DNA of 64,000 bases. Origin: Pectinatus haikarae. GTDB taxonomy: Bacteria > Bacillota > Negativicutes > Selenomonadales > Selenomonadaceae. The notes beneath the pieces were generated by a model. It ran no database searches. It was not told the DNA's origin and saw only the letters and a list, made by a program, of their open reading frames with translations. Position numbers and translations under genes: made by a program. The stretch covers positions 124,001-188,000 of the forward strand of contig NZ_WIQM01000015.1 in the NCBI RefSeq assembly GCF_015732185.1, in the 5' to 3' direction. Shown in pieces: positions 44,327-53,444 of the stretch; position 1 is the first letter of the stretch, and every line of letters starts with the position of its first letter.

Positions 44327-44904
44327 TGTACCGCACCACCTGTCTGCAAAAAGTTCTGCAAAATACATTTTCCGCCAAATGTCAGAATAGATTCCGGATG
44401 AAACTGCACACCGTAAATAGGATAATCGCGATGCCTCATAGCCATTACTTCACCGTCATCAGTCTGTGCCGTCACTATCAGTTCATCGGTAATAGTATTC
44501 CTGTCAACCGCAAGCGAATGATATCTGGCCGCCTCAAATTTTTCCGGCATTCCCTTGAAAATGGGCATGTTGCCTGTTACTGTGATCATGCTTTTTTTAC
44601 CGTGCATGATTTTCTTCGCATAACCGACTGTTGCCGAAAATACCTCACCGATAGCCTGATGTCCCAGACAGACACCTAATATGGGAATCTTACTGCCCAG
44701 TGTGCGCACGACATCCTTACAGATACCGGCATCCTCCGGTCTGCCCGGTCCAGGTGACAGAACGATTCGAGCCGGAGAAAGCGCTCTGATCTCTTCAACG
44801 GTCAATTCATCATTTCTGATTACTTTTATATCAGCGTCTATTTCACCCAAAAGCTGATAAAGATTGTAGGAAAAACTATCATAATTATCTATTAACAGCA
44901 GCAT
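44323..44904 (-). CDS. trpG: Anthranilate synthase component II (glutamine amidotransferase)
   Basis: This glutaminase supplies ammonia to TrpE. The catalytic triad is in G-V-C-L-G-H-Q (C about 79) and F-H-P-E-S (about 169-173). The oxyanion motif S-P-G-P-G-R-P is near 50. The 193-residue length is normal. It overlaps trpE by one base and trpD by four. It could also serve PabB. Confidence 0.95.
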   Translation of the reverse strand: MLLLIDNYDSFSYNLYQLLGEIDADIKVIRNDELTVEEIRALSPARIVLSPGPGRPEDAGICKDVVRTLGSKIPILGVCLGHQAIGEVFSATVGYAKKIMHGKKSMITVTGNMPIFKGMPEKFEAARYHSLAVDRNTITDELIVTAQTDDGEVMAMRHRDYPIYGVQFHPESILTFGGKCILQNFLQTGGAVQ

Positions 44905-46376
44905 TATTCTCCGACCTCCTGTGTTCTTTCAATTGCCTCGATCATAGCTCTGGCCTTATTCTGCGACTCCATATATTCTGTCTGCGGCACACTGTCAAAA
45001 ACGACGCCGCCGCCGGAACGGACATAGACCTTGTTATCATAGGCAACAGCCATTCGTATGCCTATGCATACATCCATGTTGCCGGTAAAATCTATATAAC
45101 CGACCGCTCCCCCATAAATGCCGCGCATGCTTTTTTCCAATTCATGCAAAATCTGCACGGCCCTGACCTTAGGCGCCCCTGACAGCGTTCCCGCGGGCAG
45201 CGTGGCCTCTATGGCATCAAGTGCATCCTTATCCTTGCGTATTCTGCCGGTAACTGTCGATGTTATGTGCATAACATGAGAAAAGCGTTCTATCTTATGA
45301 AAATTTTTGACTTTTACGGTGCCGAATTCACTTATCTTGCCAAGATCATTTCGCCCTAGATCGACCAGCATATTGTGTTCTGCCAGCTCTTTTTCATCAT
45401 GGCATAATTTTTCTTCCAATGCCGCATCCTCTGCCGCATTTTTCCCGCGCGGCATAGTACCTGCTATCGGAAAAGTAGAAAGTTCACCGTCTTTGAGTTT
45501 TACCAAAGTTTCCGGTGATGCTCCGGTCAGCTCTATCTGTCTGCCGCTCAAATAAAACATATATGGAGACGGATTGCTCGTGCGCAGCATACGGTAAGCA
45601 TTGAGCAGACTTCCCGTAAATCCGGCTTCCTGTCGATTGGAAGGAACTGCCTGGAATATATCGCCCTCTTTTATATACACTTTTGTTTTTTCGACTAATT
45701 TTTCATATTCCTTTGCCGTCATTTCCCCGCTGAAGGGAGTAGTAAGTTTTCCCGGCTGCTCATTGCATGGTGCACCGTTACTGACGAGCATTGCTAAATT
45801 ATCCAGCTCTTCCTGCGCTTTTTCGTAGTTCTTTTCTAAATCATCCGTCCGTATATTGGCGATCAAAAATATTTTCTGCTTCAGATTGTCAAAAGCGACG
45901 ATCTTATCGAAAAGCATCAGATCCACATCATTAAGCTCTTGTTGTTTACCGGCAAAATTTAATTTTTTTTCACTGTATCGTATATATTCGTAAGAAAAAT
46001 AACCTATTAATCCACCCGTCAGCGGCGGCAGAAAATCAAATCGCGGACTTTTGTACTGCTGCAGCAGAGTACGTAGTTCTTTAGAAGGATTTTCCGTATA
46101 AAATGACTTTTCACCATTTTTATCTTTGATCATCATTTTATGATCCTTGCATTTTATCTCTACCGACGGATCAAAACCCAGGAACGAATAACGGCCCCAT
46201 TTCTCACCGCTTTCCACACTTTCCAGCAAAAAACAGCAATCACTGACATTTTTCATTGCTTTTAACACAGCTATAGGCGTTTTAATATCAGCGAAAAGCG
46301 TTCTGCTCACCGGCAGCACATCATAACTATCTGCCATTTTTTTCAATTCTGCCAGACCCGGTTTGTAGTTTATCAT
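44904..46376 (-). CDS. trpE: Anthranilate synthase component I
   Basis: TrpE makes anthranilate from chorismate. The Trp feedback-binding site L-L-E-S (about 50-53) is present, so the enzyme should be inhibited by tryptophan. The chorismate-binding core has D-I-F-Q-A-V-P-S near 240, P-I-A-G-T-M-P-R-G near 307, and G-G-A-V-G-Y near 410. The 490-residue length is typical. It leads the operon, with AAAGGGGTG upstream of its ATG and a T-box leader before it. Confidence 0.96.
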   Translation of the reverse strand: MINYKPGLAELKKMADSYDVLPVSRTLFADIKTPIAVLKAMKNVSDCCFLLESVESGEKWGRYSFLGFDPSVEIKCKDHKMMIKDKNGEKSFYTENPSKELRTLLQQYKSPRFDFLPPLTGGLIGYFSYEYIRYSEKKLNFAGKQQELNDVDLMLFDKIVAFDNLKQKIFLIANIRTDDLEKNYEKAQEELDNLAMLVSNGAPCNEQPGKLTTPFSGEMTAKEYEKLVEKTKVYIKEGDIFQAVPSNRQEAGFTGSLLNAYRMLRTSNPSPYMFYLSGRQIELTGASPETLVKLKDGELSTFPIAGTMPRGKNAAEDAALEEKLCHDEKELAEHNMLVDLGRNDLGKISEFGTVKVKNFHKIERFSHVMHITSTVTGRIRKDKDALDAIEATLPAGTLSGAPKVRAVQILHELEKSMRGIYGGAVGYIDFTGNMDVCIGIRMAVAYDNKVYVRSGGGVVFDSVPQTEYMESQNKARAMIEAIERTQEVGE

Positions 46377-46418
46377 TTATTTATGCACCCCTTTATAGTA
46401 AATGGACAAAATAAAAAT

Positions 46419-46461
46419 ACCCGCCCTAAGACAAATTACTTTGTCAAGGACGAGTATATAT
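46419..46461 (-). terminator. T-box terminator hairpin
   Basis: On the minus strand ATACTCGTCCT and TGACAAA pair with TTTGTC and AGGGCGGGTAT, followed by TTTTTATTTT. It overlaps the leader's antiterminator option. Confidence 0.85.
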
Positions 46462-46718
46462 TTTCAATTACTCGCGGTGCCACCTTGCTTGGAAAAAACT
46501 TTCCCTCTCAATGCAGGATACCAACATATCCCTCACAGATAACGCCTGTGCTGCGTCACAGAATACTCGGCAGAGACTGCTCTCTTCCTTTGACTGTGCC
46601 CTCTGCGGTCCATTTAATACCCTGCGTCCTGCCATCTCTCAGCAACGATGGCTCTCTGTAAGTGCACGATGTATTTTTATCTCCGCATCAATGGTTTCTT
46701 AAGGCAGATATTTAATTT
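46419..46718 (-). promoter_or_regulatory. Trp-specific T-box leader
   Basis: On the minus strand GGTGGCACCGCG (46484-46473) is the conserved T-box sequence. Upstream lies a stem I region in which T-G-G at 46612-46610 sits in a loop context A-A-T-G-G-A-C-C, fitting a tryptophan specifier codon read by uncharged tRNA(Trp). Downstream is a terminator/antiterminator region. Uncharged tRNA should stabilise the antiterminator and turn on trpE. Confidence 0.92.
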
Positions 46719-46724
46719 GGTTTT

Positions 46725-46753
46725 ATTCTACTATGAGGATGTAAAGTTGTCAA
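46725..46753 (-). promoter_or_regulatory. Promoter of the trp operon
   Basis: TTGACA (46753-46748), a 17-nt spacer and TAGAAT (46730-46725) give a near-consensus promoter immediately upstream of the T-box leader. Confidence 0.75.
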
Positions 46754-46766
46754 GAGTATATCAAAA

Positions 46767-46877
46767 TTATTTGGTGAATTTTACAGATAAATAAACACTG
46801 CAGATAATCAGCGACGCCCCAAACAAAAAGCTGACAAAAATATGTTCACCCAATAATAACCATCCCAGTATTATTCT
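46767..46877 (-). pseudogene. C-terminal stub of an EamA/DMT transporter gene
   Basis: The minus strand reads R-I-I-L-G-W-L-L-L-G-E-H-I-F-V-S-F-L-F-G-A and then a hydrophobic end before TAA at 46769-46767. L-G-x-L-L-L-G-E is the conserved end of the last EamA repeat. Upstream the frame stays open for about 20 codons without family match. The rest of the gene is gone. It lies next to the trp promoter. Confidence 0.6.
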
Positions 46878-47020
46878 ATAATCAATTTCTATGTCATACA
46901 GGCCCATCCCTGCGCTGATTTGCCAAACATCAAAATTAATATATTTGCTTTGTGCCTGCTTAAAATTCTGCTATACTATACTTAGTTAATAATTATTTTC
47001 CCGAACAACAAGGAGAACTT

Positions 47021-47395
47021 ATGCCAAAAGAACCTGAAAGCAAAGACTGTGACATGTGTGAAATCTACCATGTTCATCAGGATATGATCAATAAATCAAA
47101 GCTGCATCTTTTAGACGAAAAAACAACGGGCCATCTGGCTGATACTTTTAAAATTCTTGGTGACCCTACTCGGATTAAAATACTTACCATCTTGTCAAAT
47201 GATGAAATGTGTGTCTGCGATATAGCTGCAACATTGCAGATGGGACAATCAGCGATTTCGCATCAGCTGCGGCTTCTGCGCGGTGCCCGTCTGGTAAAAT
47301 TCCGCCGTGAAGGCAAGGAAGCATGGTATTCGCTTGACGACAACCATGTTGTCATATTGCTGAAGCAGGGATTACAGCACATATTGCATGACTGA
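47021..47395 (+). CDS. ArsR/SmtB-family metal-sensing regulator
   Basis: The 124-residue repressor has the winged helix of ArsR type (F-K-I-L-G-D-P-T-R-I-K-I-L near residue 43 and Q-S-A-I-S-H-Q-L-R-L-L-R near 79). The C-V-C-D-I motif at the helix alpha3 start and extra N-terminal cysteines (C-D-M-C) match the metal-binding cysteines of the CadC group, so Cd/Pb/Zn sensing is likely. No metal efflux gene adjoins it; the next gene is a cell-wall hydrolase. Confidence 0.88.
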   Translation: MPKEPESKDCDMCEIYHVHQDMINKSKLHLLDEKTTGHLADTFKILGDPTRIKILTILSNDEMCVCDIAATLQMGQSAISHQLRLLRGARLVKFRREGKEAWYSLDDNHVVILLKQGLQHILHD

Positions 47396-47417
47396 GAACA
47401 GAAAGGATTTTTCGGCC

Positions 47418-48281
47418 ATGAATAAAATAATAAGAGGCATCATCCCTGCTGTATTCATTTTTTTTCTTTCACCTATTGGTACATTACATGCTGCACCGAT
47501 CCTGAAGCTGCATTCAGAAGGCCATGATGTAACCGTGCTGCAACAGCTATTATTAAAGGGCAATTATACCGTCAGTGTAACCGGCATTTTTGACGAGTCC
47601 ACACAAAAAACAGTCAAAGCCTTTCAAGCTGACAACAACTTACCGGATACCGGTATTGTCGACAGGAAAACATGGTGGCTGCTGACCGGAGAAAAAGACA
47701 CCGGCAGACCAGCCTCTGTTTCTGCAGCAGCTCCGATTTCTCCCGTCGGCAATCATATTGCCGCCAAACCGCAGACGACTGCTTCCGTTTATGTGCCTCC
47801 TGTGCAAAAAAAGTCTGCCTCCGCAGGCACAAAAAAGCCACAGTCTGAAGCTGCGGCCATTGCTGCTATCCGCGCCCGAAGCGTTCCTGAAACACCTGTA
47901 TTTCTTCCTTCCGGCAAAGTGGGTTCTATAATATCCACCGCAAAAAAATATATGGGAACACCATATATTTACGGCGGAGAAACACCGAAGGGCTTTGATT
48001 GTTCCGGGTATCTGCAGTACATCTTTAAGCAAAATAATATTATTATTCCGCGTACCGCCGATGAACAATATAAAATCGGCAAAAAAGTTCCTGTAAATCA
48101 ATTGCAGCCGGGCGATCTGGTATTTTTTTCTACCGATCTCACAGATATCAGCCATTGCGGCATTTACCTGGGAAGCGGCCAATTTATCCATGCTTCCACC
48201 AGTAAAGGCGTTCGCATCGATCGTCTGGATAATGATTATTGGAAAAATTATTTCATAGGCGGCAAACATATCGTAAAATAA
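47418..48281 (+). CDS. Secreted NlpC/P60 cell-wall endopeptidase with peptidoglycan-binding domain
   Basis: The 287-residue protein has a signal peptide (residues 1-25), a PG_binding_1 domain (about 27-90: V-T-V-L-Q-Q-L-L-L-K-G-N-Y), an Ala/Pro-rich linker and an NlpC/P60 catalytic domain from about 168. The catalytic residues are C195 in F-D-C-S-G, H246 in I-S-H-C-G-I-Y-L-G and H258. It would cleave peptide bonds in murein outside the membrane. The start at 47418 is chosen for the signal peptide; an ATG at 47388 overlaps the ArsR gene. Confidence 0.9.
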   Translation: MNKIIRGIIPAVFIFFLSPIGTLHAAPILKLHSEGHDVTVLQQLLLKGNYTVSVTGIFDESTQKTVKAFQADNNLPDTGIVDRKTWWLLTGEKDTGRPASVSAAAPISPVGNHIAAKPQTTASVYVPPVQKKSASAGTKKPQSEAAAIAAIRARSVPETPVFLPSGKVGSIISTAKKYMGTPYIYGGETPKGFDCSGYLQYIFKQNNIIIPRTADEQYKIGKKVPVNQLQPGDLVFFSTDLTDISHCGIYLGSGQFIHASTSKGVRIDRLDNDYWKNYFIGGKHIVK

Positions 48282-48319
48282 ACGATAAATTAATATTTTT
48301 ACTCGGGAGAAACTCTTAT

Positions 48320-48760
48320 ATGGAATTAGTTGTCAAACGTTTTGAAGAACTATCGACCTCGGAACTCTATGAAATATTGAAAGCTCGGTTTGCTGTGTTT
48401 GTCGTGGAACAGAAATGCTTATATCAAGATCTTGACGACAAAGATCTGCATGCCTATCATGTATTTTTACGCGATGAAAATACGGTACAAGCTTATCTGC
48501 GCGTGATAGATAGGGGATTTGCTTTTCCAGAAGTCACTATCGGCCGCGTTTTGACCATGAAAAGGAGATGCGGTTTAGGCAGTAAAATTGTTGCCAGCGG
48601 TATCCAAGTTGCAAAAGAGCGAATGAAAGCGGATAAAATAAAAATAGCAGCGCAATTATATGTGAAAACTTTATATGAAAAAGCTGGCTTCCAACAAACC
48701 TCTGATGAATTTCTCGAATGCGACATACCGCACATCCAGATGACTCTTACAATTATTTGA
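48320..48760 (+). CDS. GNAT-family acetyltransferase (ElaA-like)
   Basis: The 146-residue protein has the GNAT fold of the ElaA type: F-E-E-L-S-T-S-E-L-Y-E-I-L-K-A-R-F-A-V-F-V-V-E-Q (about 7-30), the acetyl-CoA loop R-R-C-G-L-G-S-K-I near 90 and a C-terminal Y-E-K-A-G-F. It transfers acetyl to an unknown amine. The start at 48320 has GGGAGA upstream. It is transcribed after the cell-wall gene. Confidence 0.85.
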   Translation: MELVVKRFEELSTSELYEILKARFAVFVVEQKCLYQDLDDKDLHAYHVFLRDENTVQAYLRVIDRGFAFPEVTIGRVLTMKRRCGLGSKIVASGIQVAKERMKADKIKIAAQLYVKTLYEKAGFQQTSDEFLECDIPHIQMTLTII

Positions 48761-48844
48761 TCATATACCTTTCCATATGAACACACAGCTGCCCACATTC
48801 ACCAATGCTGTTGAAGATAAATTTCTGTCGGCGCCCAAAAACAC

Positions 48845-49729
48845 TCACATCTTTTCACCATATTTATTCTGAATCACTTTTTGTGCATAGGCAATAAATT
48901 TTTTTGTTGCCGGCGACGCATTATGCAGGGAGGGCAGTGCTATTCCCAGTGTTATATAATATGGCGGATCAAGCGGCTTTATTGCCACATTGCCTGACCA
49001 ATTGACTGACATCAGTTCCTTGTTCAGACTGATGCCCAGTCCCGCTGCGACCATTGAATAGGTTGTATAATTATCTATCGTCGTAAAACGTATATCAGGA
49101 CGAAGTTTTTTTTCCCGCAGAAAACGTTCAATATCCGTGTTGCAGTCAGGCAATGTTTCTATAAACGGAGCGCCGTTAATTTCTTCTATAGGAAAAACAG
49201 ATAAATCAGCCTTGGGATGATCCTGCGGCAGCCAAACGACAAGCCGATCTCGTTTTAACGGTATCCAGTCTCCTTCTACGGGATATTCGCTGAAAAAACA
49301 GCAATCGATCCGATGTTCTTCAAACCAATGCAGCAGGTCACTGTTTGCCCCCTCCATTGTATGCACTTTAATGCCAGGGTAGTCAGACTGAAAGGCTTTG
49401 ATTATTTCCGGCAGCCAGCACGCAGCGATGCTATAAAATGTGCCAATTGTCAGATTTCCAACATCAAGCCCGCGAATCTGTGCTCCCAGCTGTTCTGTTT
49501 GTTCATGAAAATGCACCAGCTTACGCAGAAGGGGCAGCATTTGCGCTCCATCCTTCGTAATTTTTACTCCTTTGTGACTTCTCATAAGAATTGCGAAGCC
49601 TATTTCTTTTTCCAAAGCATTTATTATTCGGGTCACCCCTGACGGCGTATACCCCAAGATCGTTGCCGCAGCAGAAAAACTCCCTGCATCGACTGCTGTC
49701 AGCAGAACTTTGCATTTAATTATGTCCAT
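48845..49729 (-). CDS. LysR-family regulator
   Basis: The 294-residue protein has the LysR helix-turn-helix A-V-D-A-G-S-F-S-A-A-A-T-I-L-G-Y-T-P-S-G-V-T-R near residue 13 and a typical inducer-binding domain. The start at 49729 has AAGGAG 7 nt upstream. It is divergent from the MFS gene at 49862 and probably controls it. Inducer unknown. Confidence 0.9.
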   Translation of the reverse strand: MDIIKCKVLLTAVDAGSFSAAATILGYTPSGVTRIINALEKEIGFAILMRSHKGVKITKDGAQMLPLLRKLVHFHEQTEQLGAQIRGLDVGNLTIGTFYSIAACWLPEIIKAFQSDYPGIKVHTMEGANSDLLHWFEEHRIDCCFFSEYPVEGDWIPLKRDRLVVWLPQDHPKADLSVFPIEEINGAPFIETLPDCNTDIERFLREKKLRPDIRFTTIDNYTTYSMVAAGLGISLNKELMSVNWSGNVAIKPLDPPYYITLGIALPSLHNASPATKKFIAYAQKVIQNKYGEKM

Positions 49730-49861
49730 CGCCATTCTCCTTCTATGACATTTACTCACAATGCATGTGCAAATTTGTTTCTTCCCGCATATTAATTTGT
49801 ATTGTATACTATTTATTATTAAAAAAAAAGTATCTGTTCATATTGAAAGGATTGCATAATA

Positions 49862-51073
49862 GTGTCTTCTAATTTCATCCAAAAAGGCGACAAGGAATAT
49901 TGGTCAACAATTATTGCCTTATTCTTTGGCAGCTTTGTAACTTTTGCTCTGCTTTATTGTTATCAACCGCTTATTCCTATTTTTTCTTCAGAATATTCTA
50001 TTTCTCCGTCTACCGCGAGTCTTTCCATCTCGACGGCTACTGCCAGTCTTGCTGTGGCAATGCTTCTTACACCTTCGCTGTCGGATAAATTTGGCAGAAA
50101 AACAATAATGAGCATTTCTCTTATCGGCTCTACGATTTTAACGGGAATTGTTGCCTGCACGGATAATTTTTCAGCGATACTTCCACTGCGCATTCTTCAG
50201 GGAATATTTTTAGCAGGCTATCCGGCTATTGCGATGACATATATACAGGAAGAATTTCATCCTTCCATTACGGCAATTGTAATGGGTATTTTTGTCAGTG
50301 GCAATTCAATAGGCGGTCTTCTCGGCAGAATTATCATCAGTACCATTTCTGATTTTTTTTCCTGGCATGCGGCTATTGCTGTATTAAGTATTTTAAGTCT
50401 CCTAATAAGTATCTGGTTTTTCAGGAATCTTCCCGTTTCTCGAAACTTCACCAGGCGTACTCTTGAAATTCATGACATCGTCCGTCAATTTTCTGCAAAT
50501 CTAAAGGTCGGCAATCTTCTTTGTATATATATGATTGGTTTTCTTATTATGGGAAGCTTTGTGGCATTATACAATTATGTCGAATATCCGCTGATAAATC
50601 CACCTTATTCACTGAGCCAGACTATTGTCGGCTTCATTTTTGTTATCTATCTTGTCGGTACATTCAGTTCAACACTGATGGGGCGTCTGGCAAATAACCG
50701 GGGAGCTTTCAAGATGCTGGATATTTCTTTATGTTTCATGCTTGCCGGCGTTTTGCTCACTCTTTTTATGCCTCTTTGGCTCAAAATACTCGGTATTGCG
50801 CTTTTTACCTTCGGTTTTTTCGGCAGTCATTCTATAGCCAGCAGTATGGTTGTAAAATTAAGTCCCACCGGGAAAGCGCAGTCCTCTGCATTATATCTGC
50901 TGTTTTATTATGTAGGTTCCAGTATTATCGGTGCATTGGGCGGTAAATTCCTTATCTGGCAGGGCTGGATCGGTGTAGTGCTGCTTTTGAGCTGCGCAAT
51001 AATACTGGCATTATTCTTATCCAATGCTCTTTTATGGAAAAAGCACGTATCATTGCAAAAGGCTCATGCTTAA
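49862..51073 (+). CDS. MFS transporter (DHA type)
   Basis: The 403-residue protein has 12 helices, with L-S-D-K-F-G-R-K-T-I-M near residue 73 (the loop 2-3 MFS motif) and the Q-P-L-I-P-I-F start region. The start codon is GTG at 49862. It resembles the YnfM/AraJ-type pumps. It is paired with the divergent LysR regulator. Substrate unknown. Confidence 0.88.
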   Translation: MSSNFIQKGDKEYWSTIIALFFGSFVTFALLYCYQPLIPIFSSEYSISPSTASLSISTATASLAVAMLLTPSLSDKFGRKTIMSISLIGSTILTGIVACTDNFSAILPLRILQGIFLAGYPAIAMTYIQEEFHPSITAIVMGIFVSGNSIGGLLGRIIISTISDFFSWHAAIAVLSILSLLISIWFFRNLPVSRNFTRRTLEIHDIVRQFSANLKVGNLLCIYMIGFLIMGSFVALYNYVEYPLINPPYSLSQTIVGFIFVIYLVGTFSSTLMGRLANNRGAFKMLDISLCFMLAGVLLTLFMPLWLKILGIALFTFGFFGSHSIASSMVVKLSPTGKAQSSALYLLFYYVGSSIIGALGGKFLIWQGWIGVVLLLSCAIILALFLSNALLWKKHVSLQKAHA

Positions 51074-51212
51074 ATACACAAAATTTAATTTATCATTTAC
51101 AAAAAATACATTGTAACCTGACAATAATAATATTATCATGAAGACAGTTTCCCTAAACAATATGGCATGCGAATTCATTGATATTATTTTACCGACAGGA
51201 GGACAATTTATA

Positions 51213-51761
51213 ATGGCTATGAAATCGTATCCGCTTGAAAAAGCATTTACCTTTATCGAACCCGGTCCTGTGCTCTTAGTGACCACTTACAACGAATCCC
51301 GTTATAACATTATGGCTATAACCTGGCATATGGTTCTTGATTTCACACCAAAAATAGCCGTGGCAACCGGACCTTGGAACTATTCCTTCAATGCGCTTCT
51401 CAAAAACAGGGAATGTGTTCTTGCCGTCCCTACCATAGAATTAGCCGAAAAAACAGTTCATATAGGTGATTGTTCCGGTAAAACCATAGACAAATTTCAG
51501 CAATTTGGTCTTACTGCTTTACCTGCTGAAAAGATCAAAGCACCCCTTATAGGTGAATGCCTTGCCTGTATCGAATGTAAAGTAACTGATTATCTGGAAT
51601 CACAAAATTTCTTTGTGCTGCAGGGCATCAATGCCTGGTATGATGAAGAGCACAAAGAAATTCGTAAATTTCACGCCAACGGAGACGGAACATTTGTCAC
51701 TGACGGACCGACACTTGACCTGCGAAATCTAATGGAAGATAAACTTCCTGCCGGTGTCTAG
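51213..51761 (+). CDS. Flavin reductase-like (FMN-binding split-barrel) protein
   Basis: The 182-residue protein belongs to the flavoredoxin/flavin reductase-like family: E-P-G-P-V-L-L-V-T-T-Y near residue 15, N-I-M-A-I-T-W-H near 30, and G-P-W-N-Y-S near 53. Such proteins bind FMN and transfer electrons or reduce flavins. AGGAGG lies 10 nt before the ATG at 51213. A terminator follows it. Confidence 0.85.
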   Translation: MAMKSYPLEKAFTFIEPGPVLLVTTYNESRYNIMAITWHMVLDFTPKIAVATGPWNYSFNALLKNRECVLAVPTIELAEKTVHIGDCSGKTIDKFQQFGLTALPAEKIKAPLIGECLACIECKVTDYLESQNFFVLQGINAWYDEEHKEIRKFHANGDGTFVTDGPTLDLRNLMEDKLPAGV

Positions 51762-51776
51762 AGATCTTTATAGAAA

Positions 51777-51823
51777 AATAAAATTGGCAGCTGCATAAAC
51801 AAATGCAGCTGCCGATTTTATTC
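51777..51823. terminator. Bidirectional terminator
   Basis: AATAAAATTGGCAGCTGCAT pairs with ATGCAGCTGCCGATTTTATT around AAACAA. It separates the convergent flavin protein and enoyl-CoA hydratase genes. Confidence 0.85.
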
Positions 51824-51832
51824 TATACTTAA

Positions 51833-52618
51833 TTATCGACCCTTAAATACCGGTTTTCTTTTTTCTCTGAACGCAGCTGTACCTTCCCTAAAATCCTCCG
51901 TCTGCATACAAACAGTTTGCTGAGCATTTTCACCTTCAAGTACATCATCAAGCGTCATCCCTCCGCTGCGATTAAGCATAGATTTTGTAATTGACAGCGC
52001 CAGCGGAGAACCTTCTGCCAAATCACGTGCGAATTGACAAACAAATTCCTGCAACTTTTCTTTTTCTATAATTTGATTCACAATTCCCAGATGCAGCGCT
52101 TCCTTTGCTTCGATAAGTTTACCTGTAAACATCAATTCTTTTGCTTTATATATGCCCACAGCCCGCGGTAAAAGATAAAGACCGCCGCAATCAGGTATAA
52201 GTCCCACCTTTGCAAAGCTTTGTCCAAAGCGTGCTGAGTCAGCGCAAAAAACAATATCACAGGCTAAAGCCAGATTAAAACCAGCACCCGCAGCCACTCC
52301 GTTTACCATCGCAACAACTGGTTTTTCCATTGTCATTATTTCCCTGACAATATCTCCTACCGATTTTATAAACTCTCTCGCTTCAGCAGGTCCGAGAGAC
52401 GAAAGATAATTGAGATCACCACCTGCCGAAAATGCTTTTCCGGCACCTGTGATAACAACTGCTCTTATAGAACTATCATTGGCTATTTTCTTGAGGATAC
52501 TGTAAAACATCTTCACCAATTCATCATTAAAAGCATTCATTACCCTTGGTCTATTCAAGATAATCACTGCAATGTTTTCTTTTATTTCCAAAATCACGGT
52601 GTCATTTTGCTCCGGCAA
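51833..52618 (-). CDS. Enoyl-CoA hydratase/isomerase family protein
   Basis: The 261-residue crotonase-fold protein has the oxyanion hole segments A-F-S-A-G-G-D-L (about 63-70) and N-G-V-A-A-G-A-G-F-N-L-A (about 105-116), and the conserved E in the S-F-A-K-V-G-L-I-P-D-C-G-G region. It would hydrate or isomerise an acyl-CoA. The start is TTG 52618 with GAGGAG 9 nt upstream. It lies downstream of hydF but is separated by an intervening two-gene block. Substrate unknown. Confidence 0.9.
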   Translation of the reverse strand: MPEQNDTVILEIKENIAVIILNRPRVMNAFNDELVKMFYSILKKIANDSSIRAVVITGAGKAFSAGGDLNYLSSLGPAEAREFIKSVGDIVREIMTMEKPVVAMVNGVAAGAGFNLALACDIVFCADSARFGQSFAKVGLIPDCGGLYLLPRAVGIYKAKELMFTGKLIEAKEALHLGIVNQIIEKEKLQEFVCQFARDLAEGSPLALSITKSMLNRSGGMTLDDVLEGENAQQTVCMQTEDFREGTAAFREKRKPVFKGR

Positions 52619-52639
52619 TACATATCACTCCTCTATTTT
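52609..52639. repeat. 31-bp direct repeat, copy 1
   Basis: These 31 bp recur exactly at 54300-54330 in the same orientation. This copy contains the ribosome site and TTG start of the enoyl-CoA hydratase gene (minus strand). The two copies flank the HxlR regulator and the NAD(P)H oxidoreductase gene. Confidence 0.9.
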
Positions 52640-52855
52640 TCTATTTCTACCTGCTCGAAACTGTATAATCATCAATTTAACAATCAAATGATGATTATAC
52701 ATAAATTTTTTTAAAACAAATGACTTCAATAAATTTTACCATAAACCATATTTAATATCTAACGGAACTGTTGCACTAAACATTTTTTCTATCAATAATT
52801 GATTCACAAGCTGTCTATTTGATCTAAACTATCCAAGCAGCAAGAGTAAAGATTT

Positions 52856-53212
52856 TTATTTTTGTTCTTTTCCTAACAATTCTATATCTTCTCCTTGCTG
52901 TTGCCGTATTTTAATATTATCTCTGCCCCATGAACACATAATATCAATGATTTTATTTGCCGTAACCCCGTATTCAGTCATATAATACTCAACTTTCGGC
53001 GGCATTTCGCTGTATTCATGGCGTCCCACAACACCATCTCTTTCAAGTTCACGGAGCTGCTGTACAAGAACTTTTTGGGAAATTCCGGGGATAAGACGCT
53101 GCAGCTCCCCTGTTCTTTTTGTACCGGACATCAATAAGCATATAATTAGCGCTTTCCATTTTCCGCCGAGTATTTCAAGGGTTGCCTCAATACCCAAACG
53201 ATATTTTTTCAT
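52856..53212 (-). CDS. HxlR-family transcriptional regulator
   Basis: The 118-residue winged helix protein has the HxlR pattern E-A-T-L-E-I-L-G-G-K-W-K-A-L-I-I-C-L-L (about 9-27), I-P-G-I-S-Q-K-V-L-V-Q-Q-L-R-E-L-E-R-D-G near 43 and Y-S-E-M-P-P-K-V-E-Y near 66. Such regulators often control divergent redox enzymes in response to quinones or aldehydes. It is divergent from the flavodoxin-fold oxidoreductase, its likely target. Confidence 0.9.
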   Translation of the reverse strand: MKKYRLGIEATLEILGGKWKALIICLLMSGTKRTGELQRLIPGISQKVLVQQLRELERDGVVGRHEYSEMPPKVEYYMTEYGVTANKIIDIMCSWGRDNIKIRQQQGEDIELLGKEQK

Positions 53213-53444
53213 AAAATTACCTCTTTATTTCTGGTTAGTCCACCAAATTCAGCTGACACACTTATTATTGCACATTTTTCTGTTGATTTCAGTACATACC
53301 TGCAAGTAAGTATTCAGTGACTTTATTGTGTGTATTTACAAAGATCGGCCTGTGCCTGATAATAAATGTATTAAATATATATAAAAACAATCAGCTTTTA
53401 TTTAAGTATTGTCTGCAAAATGCAAATGAGGAATGAGGTAAATT

